From Deltaproteobacteria bacterium (GTDB taxonomy: Bacteria > Myxococcota_A > Polyangia > Polyangiales > Sandaracinaceae), in the NCBI GenBank assembly GCA_017303575.1, contig JAFLCL010000014.1, positions 1 to 64,000 on the forward strand: a stretch of 64,000 nucleotides of DNA, in the 5' to 3' direction. Shown here piece by piece: positions 8,593-16,845 of the stretch (positions are counted from its first letter, which is position 1; every line of letters begins with the position of its first letter). Made by a program: the position numbers and the translations under genes. The notes beneath the pieces were generated by a model. The model did no database searches, had not been told where the DNA came from, and worked only from the letters and a program-made list of their open reading frames with translations.

Positions 8593-9123
8593 GTGCGCGC
8601 TTCGCTCCTCTTCGTCGCCTCCGCGATCGCCCTGAGCGTATGCGTGGGCGGCTGCTCGGGCAGCAGCGGCCAGCTGCGAGGCTCGGTCTACCGCGATCGT
8701 GAGGCCAGCTACCGCATCGGGCCGCTGTCCTCGGGCTGGAGCCGGTTGCGCGTCGAGGATCAGAACGATCTCGCGTGGAGCCACGCCGGCCATGCGTCGA
8801 TCGTGCAGGTGAACTCCACCTGCGATCCCGCGAGCGACGTCCCGCTCGTCACGCTCACCAACCACCTCCTCATGGGCTTCACCGATCGCGACGTGCGCGA
8901 GCAGGCGATCGTCACGATGGACGAGCGTGAGGCGCTCCGCACTCACGTGGTCGCAAGGCTCGACGGCGTGCCGCGCGAGCTCTTGCTCTACGTGCTCAAG
9001 AAGGACGACTGCGTCTACGACCTCGCGCTCTTGGCGCCCGTCGGAGAGCCGTTCGAGCGCTCGCTCCTCGAGTTCGAGCCCTTCGTCGCCGGCTTCTCGA
9101 CCGAGACCGGGGAGGCGCGCTGA
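8593..9123 (+). CDS. Small lipoprotein preceding MlaE-type permease
   Basis: 176 residues from GTG 8593, chosen because it begins the signal peptide (lipobox VGGC) and sits 7 nt after a -10-like hexamer. The mature part is mixed alpha/beta with no known motif. It ends 3 bp before the MlaE-like permease, so the two are co-transcribed. By position it could be an accessory lipoprotein of a lipid-transport complex, but there is no MCE domain and no sequence proof. Confidence 0.75.
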   Translation: MRASLLFVASAIALSVCVGGCSGSSGQLRGSVYRDREASYRIGPLSSGWSRLRVEDQNDLAWSHAGHASIVQVNSTCDPASDVPLVTLTNHLLMGFTDRDVREQAIVTMDEREALRTHVVARLDGVPRELLLYVLKKDDCVYDLALLAPVGEPFERSLLEFEPFVAGFSTETGEAR

Positions 9124-9126
9124 GCC

Positions 9127-9945
9127 GTGGCAGAAGCGGCGAGCCGGCCTCCCTGGATCGTGCGGGCGCTCGAGTCGCAGGGCGCGCGCGTCGTCAGCAT
9201 CCTCTCGCAGATCGGCCAGACCTCGATGATGGTGGGCCGCGCGTTCCGCGCGCTCGCCACGACGCGCTTCGAGTGGCGCTCGTTCCTCTACCAAGTCGAG
9301 CAGATGGGCGTGAAGTCGTTCGGCATCGCCGCGGCGACGGCCGTGTTCGTCGGCATCGTCATGGCGATCCAGTTCGCGTTCTCGCTCGAGCGCTTCGGCG
9401 CGCGTGACTCGGTCGGTCGCATCGTCGGTCTCTCCGAGGCGCGCGAGCTCGCGCCCTCGCTCACGGCGCTCGTCGTGGGCAGCCGCATCGGCGCCGGCAT
9501 CGCTGCCGAGATCGGCTCGATGGCGGTGACCGAGCAGATCGACGCGATCCGCGCGCTCGGCGCCGATCCCGTCCGCAAGCTCGTGGTGCCGCGCATGCTC
9601 GCGGGCGTCGTCATCATGCCGATGCTCACGGTCTTCGCGTTCGTGCTCGGCACGCTCTCGGCCGCGCTCGTCTGCAACCTGAGCTTCGGCATCCCGGTGC
9701 CGTTCTTCCTCACGAGCGCGCTCGACACCGTCTGGGTGCAGGACTTCCTCTCCGGCCTCGCGAAGACGCCGTTCTTCGGCTTCTTGATCGCGATCCTCGG
9801 CTGTCACTACGGGATGACCACGCGCGGCGGCACCGAGGGCGTCGGGCGATCGACCACGCAGTCGGTCGTCGTCGTCTCCATCGCCGTGCTCGTGGCGGAC
9901 TCGATCCTCACGCAGCTCTTCCTGACCATGCTCCGGACGCCATGA
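9127..9945 (+). CDS. mlaE: MlaE-family ABC transporter permease
   Basis: 272 residues, GTG start. Typical MlaE/YrbE features: N-terminal amphipathic stretch, four to five membrane segments, and the family signature ARELAPSLTALVVGSRIGAGIAAEIGSM followed by EQIDAIRALGADP (given in parts: ARELAPSLTAL; GAGIAAEIGSM). In known systems MlaE pairs with an MlaF ATPase and an MCE protein (MlaD) to move phospholipids between membranes. Neither MlaF nor an MCE protein is in this window; the neighbours are a lipoprotein, a small secreted protein and an FtsX-like permease. The gene symbol is by family only. Confidence 0.88.
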   Translation: MAEAASRPPWIVRALESQGARVVSILSQIGQTSMMVGRAFRALATTRFEWRSFLYQVEQMGVKSFGIAAATAVFVGIVMAIQFAFSLERFGARDSVGRIVGLSEARELAPSLTALVVGSRIGAGIAAEIGSMAVTEQIDAIRALGADPVRKLVVPRMLAGVVIMPMLTVFAFVLGTLSAALVCNLSFGIPVPFFLTSALDTVWVQDFLSGLAKTPFFGFLIAILGCHYGMTTRGGTEGVGRSTTQSVVVVSIAVLVADSILTQLFLTMLRTP

Positions 9946-10265
9946 TCGCGCGGCGCCTGCGCGCGGTGGCCTCCGCCCTCGCCGTGCTCGCGATCGCCGT
10001 GATCGCCGCCGCGTGGGACGCGCGCGCGCGAAGGCCCGTCGACGTGCGTGCGATCGATGCGTTCGTGTCGCGCACGGGAGCGAGCGAGCTCGCGCTGAGC
10101 ACGACGTCACGCTGGCTGCGGCACCCCTCGAGCGCCGAGCCGGGCGCGGCGTGTCAGGACCAGCCGCCGTGCCTCGACACCGACCCCGCGGGCCTCGCGA
10201 TCGCGCCGCCGCGCAGCCTGTTCGGTCCGAGCGTGTCGATCGACGCGCGACGCGAGGGTCCGTGA
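9942..10265 (+). CDS. Small secreted or membrane-anchored protein, unknown
   Basis: 107 residues. ATG overlaps the mlaE stop by 4 bp, so translation is coupled. One N-terminal hydrophobic segment (about residues 6-24), then about 80 residues with a single Cys pair (ACQDQPPCLD). No family recognised. It is sandwiched between two ABC permeases, which suggests a small accessory subunit. Confidence 0.65.
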   Translation: MIARRLRAVASALAVLAIAVIAAAWDARARRPVDVRAIDAFVSRTGASELALSTTSRWLRHPSSAEPGAACQDQPPCLDTDPAGLAIAPPRSLFGPSVSIDARREGP

Positions 10266-11428
10266 GCGAGACGCAGAGAGCCTCGCGCGCGGTGCGTCCC
10301 CTCGCGCGTGCCCGCACCTTGATCGCGCACGCTGCAGGTGCCCTCGCGCGGCGCGCTCCGCGCAACGGAGCGATCGTGCTCGGCCTCGCGTTCGCCGTGG
10401 CGCTGTTCGGATCCGCGCTCTTCGTCGTCGAGAGCCTGCGCGCCGTCCATCGACGCGCGTCACACGAAGCGCCGAGCCTGATCGTCTCGCACCTCGAGGG
10501 CGGACGCCCCGCGCTGATCGGACCCGACGACGGCGAGCGCCTGCGTGACTTGCTCGGTGTCCGCACGATCACGCCGCGCGTGTGGGGCTACGTCTTCCTC
10601 GGCGCGCTCGAAGGCAACGTCGTCGTCTTCGGCGAGGCGCGGGGAGAAGGCGGATCTCGGCAGGACGTGACGGTGGGCCCCGGCGTCGCGCGGCTCCTCG
10701 GCCTACGTGCCGGCGATCGTCTCGCGCTCTCCACACCCTCGCACCAAGCGGTGTACCGCGTCGCGGAGATCCTCCCGCGCGAGGGCGCGCTCGTCTCGCA
10801 CGACGCGGTCATCGTCGACGTGCGCGAGGCGCGTCTCCTCCTCGGCATCCCCGAAGGGCGCGCGACCGATCTCGCAATCGAGGTGTTCCCACCCGAAGAG
10901 ATCGGCGCGGTGTCCGAGGAGATCGCGCAGCGCATGCCCACCTCGCGCGTCGTCGCGCAGGCCGATCTGGCGCGCCTCTACGAGCTCACGTTCGACGCGC
11001 GCGGTGGTGTGCTCGGCGCGTTGCTCTTGCCTGCGCTCGCGGCGCTGCTGCTCTTGGCGTGGGAGCGACTCAGCGGCCTGTCGGCGGAGGAGCGTCGCGA
11101 GATCGGTGTGCTGAAGGCCGTGGGCTGGGCAACGGAGGACGTGCTCGCTGTGCGCATGATCGAGGCAGGTCTCATCGCCCTCTTCGGCACGGTGATCGGT
11201 CTCCTCGTCGCCTACGTGCACGTGTACGCCTTCGAGGCAGCACTGCTCTCGCGCGTGATCTTCGGGTGGAGCAACCTGCGCACGCCGCTCGCGCTCGCGC
11301 CTGCCACGGACCTGGCGACGCTGGCTGCGCTCGTCGCGATGGTCGTCGTGCCGTTCACGACGGTCTCGACGTTTCCCGCGTGGCGCGCTGCGAGCATCGA
11401 CCCCGATCGCGCGCTCCGCGGGCCCTGA
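10262..11428 (+). CDS. FtsX-like ABC transporter permease
   Basis: 388 residues from GTG 10262, which overlaps the preceding stop by 4 bp. Topology fits the MacB/LolE/FtsX class: one N-terminal membrane helix (about 40-60), a large extracytoplasmic domain, then three helices. The cytoplasmic coupling segment EERREIGVLKAVGWATEDVL is the classic FtsX coupling region. Such permeases act with a cognate ATPase in lipoprotein release, export or mechanotransmission; no ATPase is encoded here. Last gene of the 8593-11428 operon. Confidence 0.85.
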   Translation: MSETQRASRAVRPLARARTLIAHAAGALARRAPRNGAIVLGLAFAVALFGSALFVVESLRAVHRRASHEAPSLIVSHLEGGRPALIGPDDGERLRDLLGVRTITPRVWGYVFLGALEGNVVVFGEARGEGGSRQDVTVGPGVARLLGLRAGDRLALSTPSHQAVYRVAEILPREGALVSHDAVIVDVREARLLLGIPEGRATDLAIEVFPPEEIGAVSEEIAQRMPTSRVVAQADLARLYELTFDARGGVLGALLLPALAALLLLAWERLSGLSAEERREIGVLKAVGWATEDVLAVRMIEAGLIALFGTVIGLLVAYVHVYAFEAALLSRVIFGWSNLRTPLALAPATDLATLAALVAMVVVPFTTVSTFPAWRAASIDPDRALRGP

Positions 11429-11454
11429 TCGCACGCTCGTTCCCAGTCGCGGTG

Positions 11455-11484
11455 ATGACAACCGCGGTCGAGCGACGGTATCGT
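11455..11484 (+). promoter_or_regulatory. Leaderless-type promoter of the PEGA kinase
   Basis: ATGACA (11455-11460), 18-bp spacer, TATCGT (11479-11484), 6 nt, GTG 11491. The ATG inside the -35 is in frame with the kinase but is more likely promoter than start codon. Confidence 0.6.
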
Positions 11485-11490
11485 GCCGCC

Positions 11491-13257
11491 GTGTCCGAGG
11501 TGGACCCCGAGGAGCTAGCGCTCGAGGATTCGGACCTCGTCGCGATCGAGGCTCCGGTCCCGAAGGCATTGGGCACCGTGCGTCGTCTCGGACGCTACGT
11601 GCTGAGCCACGAGATCGCGTCGGGTGGCATGGCCACCGTGCACCTCGCGCGCGCAGAGGGTCACGGCGGCTTCGAGAAGGTGCTCGCGATCAAGTCGATG
11701 CACGCGCACCTCGCCAAGGACCCTGCGTTCGTCGCGATGTTCATGGACGAGGCGCGCCTGGCCTCGCGCATCGATCACCCGAACGTCTGTCGCGTGTTCG
11801 ACTTCGGTCACGCCGACGGCACGCACTACATGGTGATGGAGTACGTGGTCGGCGAGACGCTCGCCGCCCTCTACCAGCGTGCGTTCCACGAGGCCGCGCC
11901 CGAGGATCGCCCACGCTTGTCGCGGTACGCGGCGCGCATCCTCGCGGAGGCCTGCGAGGGCCTGCACGCAGCGCACGAGCTCACCGACGATGCAGGAAAG
12001 GCGCTCGGGATCGTCCACCGCGACATCTCTCCTCACAACCTCTTCGTCTGTTACGACGGCACCGTTCGCCTCATCGACTTCGGCGTCGCGAAGGCCGCGG
12101 GACGCGCGCAGCACACCAAGACCGGCGTGCTCAAGGGCAAGGTCGCGTACATGCCGCCCGAGCAGCTGCGGAGGCGTCCGCTCGATCGGCGCGCGGACCT
12201 CTGGGCGATGGGCGTGGTGTTGTGGGAGCTGACGACGGGCAGGCGCCTCTTCCGTCGCGACTCCGACATCGAGACCGTGCTCGCGATCGATCAGGACGCA
12301 GTGGTGTCTCCGTCGGAGGTCGCGCCGACGCTGCCGAAGGAGCTCGATCCGATCGTCCTCCGCGCGCTCGCCAAGGAGCCCGACGATCGCTATCCGACGG
12401 CGCGCGAGATGGCGCGCGATCTCCATCGCTACGCGGCGCGGGGCGAAGACCCCGTGGGGGTGGCGGAGATCGCCGAGTGGATGAAGTCGCTCTTCGGCGC
12501 GGCCCGTGATCAGCGCCTCAAGGCCGTCGACGAAGCGCGCGGCACGATCTCGGAGCAACGCACACGCCCCGAGGTCGGCGAGCCCACGGCGCCCACACCA
12601 CCGAGCGCGACGACCGAGCCCGCCATCCTGCTCCCCGTGAGCGAGCCGGTCGCGCGACGAGAGGAGCCTGCGCCGCTCGATCTCTCGCCGCCGATCGCCC
12701 CACCGCCGCCCTTCGATCTCTCGGCGCCCGCGGAGCATTCGCCGCCCCGCGCGTTCGTGCCTCCCGTGCACGTGCCCACCACCAAGCCCGCGCCTCGCGA
12801 CGGGGATCCCGACGCGGAGGGCACATCGCTCGGACAACGTGTGCTCACCACGGGCGCGACGGTGTTGGGCGTGCTCGCGGTGGGCCTGGGCCTGCTCTTG
12901 ATCGTGCTCCAGCTCTCGGGCGCGCGAGGTCCACGCGTGACGCTCGTGCCGTCGCCGACGACGTCGCCTACGGCCCCTCCCGCGACCCACGAGCCCACGC
13001 CCAGCAGCGCGACGAGCGAGCCGTCGGAGACGCCGCGACCGACCGCGCGATCAGGCTTCGTCAACGTCGCGACCCCCGGTGGCTGGGCCGAGGTCTACGT
13101 GGCGGGTGAGCTCCGCGGCACCTCGCCCACGCGCCTCACGCTGCCGGTCGGTCGACACACGATCGAGCTTCGCCCCGAGGGAGGTCCGACACGCGTGCGG
13201 CGCAGCGTCGAGGTCCGTGCGGGCGCCGAAGGTCGGCTCGTCGTTCCGATCGAGTGA
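11491..13257 (+). CDS. Membrane Ser/Thr protein kinase with C-terminal PEGA domain
   Basis: 588 residues from GTG 11491 (ATG 11455 would add 12). Kinase domain about residues 35-310: glycine loop IASGGMATVHLA, Lys in VLAIKSM, catalytic loop HRDISPHN (Ser where most kinases have Lys, common in myxobacterial kinases), metal loop DFGVAK, and an APE-like PPEQL. A Pro-rich linker leads to one membrane helix (about 445-467) and a C-terminal PEGA domain (from GFVNVATPGGWAEVYV), so sensing or binding is outside the membrane. Monocistronic; converges on the VWA lipoprotein gene, 32 bp apart. Confidence 0.92.
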   Translation: MSEVDPEELALEDSDLVAIEAPVPKALGTVRRLGRYVLSHEIASGGMATVHLARAEGHGGFEKVLAIKSMHAHLAKDPAFVAMFMDEARLASRIDHPNVCRVFDFGHADGTHYMVMEYVVGETLAALYQRAFHEAAPEDRPRLSRYAARILAEACEGLHAAHELTDDAGKALGIVHRDISPHNLFVCYDGTVRLIDFGVAKAAGRAQHTKTGVLKGKVAYMPPEQLRRRPLDRRADLWAMGVVLWELTTGRRLFRRDSDIETVLAIDQDAVVSPSEVAPTLPKELDPIVLRALAKEPDDRYPTAREMARDLHRYAARGEDPVGVAEIAEWMKSLFGAARDQRLKAVDEARGTISEQRTRPEVGEPTAPTPPSATTEPAILLPVSEPVARREEPAPLDLSPPIAPPPPFDLSAPAEHSPPRAFVPPVHVPTTKPAPRDGDPDAEGTSLGQRVLTTGATVLGVLAVGLGLLLIVLQLSGARGPRVTLVPSPTTSPTAPPATHEPTPSSATSEPSETPRPTARSGFVNVATPGGWAEVYVAGELRGTSPTRLTLPVGRHTIELRPEGGPTRVRRSVEVRAGAEGRLVVPIE

Positions 13258-13289
13258 CGCCGATCCAGCGATGCACGATCGCGTGACGG

Positions 13290-14534
13290 TCAGCGCCTGA
13301 GCGCTGCGTACAGCGGCTCGATCAGGCCTACGCCGAAGGTGCTGGTCGAACAGATCGAGCTCATGCCCACGTTCGCGCCCATCGAGGACAGGCCTGCGGC
13401 CACCTGCACCATGCGCACGGGAGGGAACGCCGCGCCATCCGCCGACGAGCACGATGGCAAGAGGCCCGTGCCCGCCTCGTCGCGTCGCGGGATCATGTTC
13501 GGACTCGCCAACACACCCGCGAAATCGCCGCGCGCGGCCAGCGCCTCCGTCTCGATCGGGGTGCCGGCGGTCACCGCGAGCACGAGGTCGCGCGGATCAC
13601 GGCGCAGGCGCAAGAGCCCGTTCACGTAGCGATCCACGGGGAAGACGAAGCCCCCGGAGGGATCGCCGAACGTGTCGCAGCGAAGCCCGCTCGGAACCCC
13701 GGAGAAGCGCGGATCGGACGCCACGAACAGGCCGTATTCGCGCACCGAGCAGTCGTCCTCGTCGCTGATCACGTGGATCGCGAGGATCGAGTCGGACCGC
13801 AGAAAGCCCGAGTTTGCGCGATCCCCTTGGCCACCCTCCGAGTCGGGGATGCCGTCGATCGACACGAAGCGCACTTCGCCGAGATCGTCACGCACCCACG
13901 CCGGGATGCCCGTCGGCGTGACGGCCTTGAGCCCCGCCTCGAGTGGCTGCTCGAACCCGCAGCCGCCGGTGCCTACGCGCGCGACGCAGCTCACCGTAGC
14001 GGCGAAGTCGTCGGTGGAGTCGCCGCGATCACGCAGGTACTCGAACACGCCCGATGGGTAGTCCGCGTGGCAAGGCGGCGTCGTGGTGGCGCTCGTGCGC
14101 CGCAGGATCCCATCGCCCCCGAGGCCTCGCGCGCAGCTCGGCACGCCGGCGTGGGGTCCCGCTCCCATGTCCGTGGTGACGACACCGACGTGCATCGAGC
14201 GCACGGGCGGGACGTCGGAGATGCCGTCGGCGTCGAAGTCACCGCTCGCGAGGATCTGGATCGTGCGCGGGAGCTGGGCGACGAACGCCGCATGCTCCTC
14301 GGCCATGGAGCTCGAGTCGTCCATGACGATCAGCAGATCGACGTCGCGGGGCACCGGCGCTCGGTACGCATCGAGGACCGCCGCATCGGCGCTCGGCGCA
14401 GCGTCCGAGCGCGGCGGGATGAACGCATCCTCGTCCGTGACGCGCGTGTCGTAACAACCCGCGACGAGCCCGATCCCAGCACCGAGGATCCCTGCACCGA
14501 GGCCCGGACCGAGCACTGCGAGCGAGCGCCTCAC
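13290..14534 (-). CDS. VWA-like lipoprotein with MIDAS motif
   Basis: 414 residues from GTG 14534, overlapping the upstream FecR-like stop by 4 bp. Signal peptide ends GLVAGC (lipobox). A short Asp/Ala linker leads to a von Willebrand A-like domain: LLIVMDDSSSM carries the MIDAS DxSxS, and DEDDCSV and several Cys follow. Repeated mentions of Asp-rich loops (DFDADGISD) suggest calcium. Last gene of the ECF sigma operon, so it is probably the envelope output or sensor of that circuit. Similar VWA lipoproteins are abundant in Sandaracinus-type genomes (from memory). Confidence 0.85.
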   Translation of the reverse strand: MRRSLAVLGPGLGAGILGAGIGLVAGCYDTRVTDEDAFIPPRSDAAPSADAAVLDAYRAPVPRDVDLLIVMDDSSSMAEEHAAFVAQLPRTIQILASGDFDADGISDVPPVRSMHVGVVTTDMGAGPHAGVPSCARGLGGDGILRRTSATTTPPCHADYPSGVFEYLRDRGDSTDDFAATVSCVARVGTGGCGFEQPLEAGLKAVTPTGIPAWVRDDLGEVRFVSIDGIPDSEGGQGDRANSGFLRSDSILAIHVISDEDDCSVREYGLFVASDPRFSGVPSGLRCDTFGDPSGGFVFPVDRYVNGLLRLRRDPRDLVLAVTAGTPIETEALAARGDFAGVLASPNMIPRRDEAGTGLLPSCSSADGAAFPPVRMVQVAAGLSSMGANVGMSSICSTSTFGVGLIEPLYAALRR

Positions 14535-16081
14535 GGAACCGACGGTTCCTCGGGGGCCTCCGCGGCGCTCGCAGGCGCGGGATCGCCCTCGGCGGGCGCG
14601 CCGAGCGCCACGAGCCGACGCCGAACCTCTTGGAGGTGTCGACCCTCGGGGAAGCGACGCACGTACTCGCTGTAGAGCGCGCGGGCGGACCGCGGACGAC
14701 GCAGCGCCTCTTGCACGGTGCGCGCACGATCGAAGAGCGCCTCGTCCTGATCGCTCGGCGGTGCGTACCGCTCGAGCCGCACGAGCAGCGCGAGCGAGCG
14801 CTCGAACTGACCGCGGGCCTGGAGCTCGTCGATGTCGTGCCACGCGGCAGCGATCTCGCGCGAGCTCGGGCGATGGGCGGCCCAGCTGTCGACGGCGAGC
14901 TCGCGCGGATGCACGGCGACGAGCTCCGAGGTCGGATGCTCTTCCACCGTCGCGGTCGCGGCGGGCGGGAGTGGCGAGGCCAGCTCGCTCGCCGACGATC
15001 CCGGCGTGGTCGCAGTCTGCTGCGGGGAGAGCTCGGGTGACGTGATCGTCGGGCCGATCGCGCCGGGGACCGACGTCTGGACCGGCGTGACGGGCGGCTG
15101 CAGCGCACCCGTCGGCGCGTTCGGTCCGGTGACGCTGCTCGCGGTGCGCGACGAGCCGCGGAACGCGAGAGGTGCGGGCAGCGACGTGCCCGAAGGAGCG
15201 AGCGCGAGGCTCGGCGTCGCGGTCGGGTCCGCGCTGTCCACGACGTCAGGCGCACCCGACACCAGGGTCGCACCCGACACCACGGTCGAGCCCGACGCGA
15301 CAGGTGCGCTCGAGGCGACGTTGGTGCTGCCACGCGCAGCCGACACCGCGGCGGTCGTCACCCGGGGCACCGTCACCGACTCGCCTGCATGCACGAGCAC
15401 CACGTCACCCGCTCGCGCCGTCACACGCACGGTCCCTTCGCGCACCGACACCGACGTCCCGGCGTCGTCGACGTGCACCGTGAAGATCGTGCCCACCACC
15501 TCGACGTCCGCGCTCGGCGTGACGATGCGGAGGTGCTGTCGACCGCGCTGGTGGGGATGGAACGCGAGCTCTGCCGTGCCGCGATCGAGCACGAGGCGAA
15601 CGTCGTTCGGATCGATGGAGCGGACCTCGAGCGCCCCCGAGTCGCGCAGCTGCGCCGTCACGTCGCCGATCTCGAGCCGACCTTCTTCACCGCTCGCGAG
15701 ATCGAAACGCGCGCCACGTGCAAGCGTGCCTTCGCGCGTCTCGAACGCGCTGCCGATCGCGAACCGCGGACCGTCCGACGACGGGCCCATCGCACCGCGC
15801 ACGACGAACCCGATCAGCGCCGCCGCCGCCAACGCCAGCGCGCCCATCGCCATGCGTCCACGCGAGGACGACACGCGACCGCGCATCGGCGCCACGTTCG
15901 CGACGGGCATGCCCCCGACGGGCAACAGCTCCTGGCTCGTACCCGCACCACCGCGCGTGCGCGCGATCACGCGACGCTCCAGGCGAGCACGGCGCAAATC
16001 GTCGATGTGCGGTCCTTCGTCGCGGAGCAGATCCGCGAGCGCCTCGTGATCGGTGGGGTGCTTCTCGGCTGGCGACGTCAT
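14531..16081 (-). CDS. FecR-like transmembrane anti-sigma/regulator
   Basis: 516 residues; ATG overlaps the sigma stop by 4 bp. Cytoplasmic N-terminus of about 75 residues with an anti-sigma-like helical region, one membrane helix (about 77-97, MGALALAAAALIGFVVRGAM), then a FecR domain: RGTAELAFHPHQ, VVGTIFTVHVDDAGTSVSVREGTVRV and a VHAGESVTVP end. A long Pro/Ser/Thr/Val linker follows and a C-terminal helical TPR-like segment (QFERSLALLVRLERY to FPEGRHLQEV). In the family, FecR passes an envelope signal to an ECF sigma factor; gene order sigma-FecR-VWA agrees. Confidence 0.88.
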   Translation of the reverse strand: MTSPAEKHPTDHEALADLLRDEGPHIDDLRRARLERRVIARTRGGAGTSQELLPVGGMPVANVAPMRGRVSSSRGRMAMGALALAAAALIGFVVRGAMGPSSDGPRFAIGSAFETREGTLARGARFDLASGEEGRLEIGDVTAQLRDSGALEVRSIDPNDVRLVLDRGTAELAFHPHQRGRQHLRIVTPSADVEVVGTIFTVHVDDAGTSVSVREGTVRVTARAGDVVLVHAGESVTVPRVTTAAVSAARGSTNVASSAPVASGSTVVSGATLVSGAPDVVDSADPTATPSLALAPSGTSLPAPLAFRGSSRTASSVTGPNAPTGALQPPVTPVQTSVPGAIGPTITSPELSPQQTATTPGSSASELASPLPPAATATVEEHPTSELVAVHPRELAVDSWAAHRPSSREIAAAWHDIDELQARGQFERSLALLVRLERYAPPSDQDEALFDRARTVQEALRRPRSARALYSEYVRRFPEGRHLQEVRRRLVALGAPAEGDPAPASAAEAPEEPSVP

Positions 16082-16707
16082 CGCGCACCTCCTTCGCTCG
16101 ACTCCGAGTCACGCGCGAGGAAGGCGTCGAGCCTCTTGCGAGCTGCGCCGAGGCGCGCGTGCAACGTCGAGATGCCGGTGTCGGTCATGTCCGCGATTTC
16201 CTGAAGCGTGTGGCCCTCGACCTGATGCAGCACGAACACGACGCGCTGCTCCGGCGTGAGCTCGGCGAGCGCGCGGTCGGCCACGCTCTTTCCCTCGAGG
16301 CGCGCATCGGGGCGCTCTGCCGTGCCTTCCGCGCCACCGAGCCCTACCCACTCCTTGAGGCGGGACCAGCGTCCGCGGCGATGTCGTGCGCGCGCATGAT
16401 CGAGGGCGCGACGTGTCGCGATGCCGATGAGCCACGTCGAGAGACGCGAGCGGCCGTCGAAGCGCTCGGCGCCGTCGATGGCGGCGAGGAAGGTGTGCTG
16501 CACCACGTCGTCCACCTCGGCGTCGTTCGCCCCGAGGACACGACAGGCAGTACGGAACACGGCGTCCACGTGCTCTCGGTAGAGCGCACGCATGGCGTCG
16601 TCATCACCTGCGGCGGCGCGGAGGAGCCGCTCGCGCTCGAACACACGCGCCTCCGCTTCGGTGGGGGCAGCGCTCTCTCCGGCTCTCTCGAGGATGGCCA
16701 CGCGCAT
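16078..16707 (-). CDS. ECF-type RNA polymerase sigma factor
   Basis: 209 residues from ATG 16707. Region 2 is MRALYREHVDAVFRTACRVLG followed by the DVVQHTFLAAIDGAERFDG core-binding/-10 segment (quoted in parts: DDVVQHTFLAAI; RLSTWLIGIATRRALDH). Region 4 is ALAELTPEQRVVFVLHQVEG with the helix-turn-helix TLQEIADMTDTGISTLHARL. Overlapping start and stop with the FecR-like gene indicates a sigma/regulator pair. Divergent from the serpin gene 138 bp away, whose promoter could be a target. No Shine-Dalgarno; GGAACAG lies upstream of ATG. Confidence 0.9.
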   Translation of the reverse strand: MRVAILERAGESAAPTEAEARVFERERLLRAAAGDDDAMRALYREHVDAVFRTACRVLGANDAEVDDVVQHTFLAAIDGAERFDGRSRLSTWLIGIATRRALDHARARHRRGRWSRLKEWVGLGGAEGTAERPDARLEGKSVADRALAELTPEQRVVFVLHQVEGHTLQEIADMTDTGISTLHARLGAARKRLDAFLARDSESSEGGAR

Positions 16708-16810
16708 GGTCTGTTCCGTGGGTCGCTCGGGGGTCCTCGGATTTCCAGAGGTCCGTGCGAATCGCGGAGAAGGCCCGATTCTCCATGGTTTCCGGGCGGC
16801 GTGGAAGGGG

Positions 16811-16839
16811 TCGACGCCTCCCGTGTGGGCGGTCAGCAT
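16811..16839 (+). promoter_or_regulatory. Leaderless-type promoter of the serpin gene
   Basis: TCGACG (16811-16816), 17-bp spacer, CAGCAT (16834-16839), 6 nt, ATG 16846. An ECF-specific promoter in the same divergent region cannot be excluded. Confidence 0.45.
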
Positions 16840-16845
16840 CCCGAC

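Noticed and set aside
11455..11490. ATG 11455 as kinase start
   Set aside because: It is part of the ATGACA -35 with TATCGT 18 bp downstream and GTG 6 nt after that.
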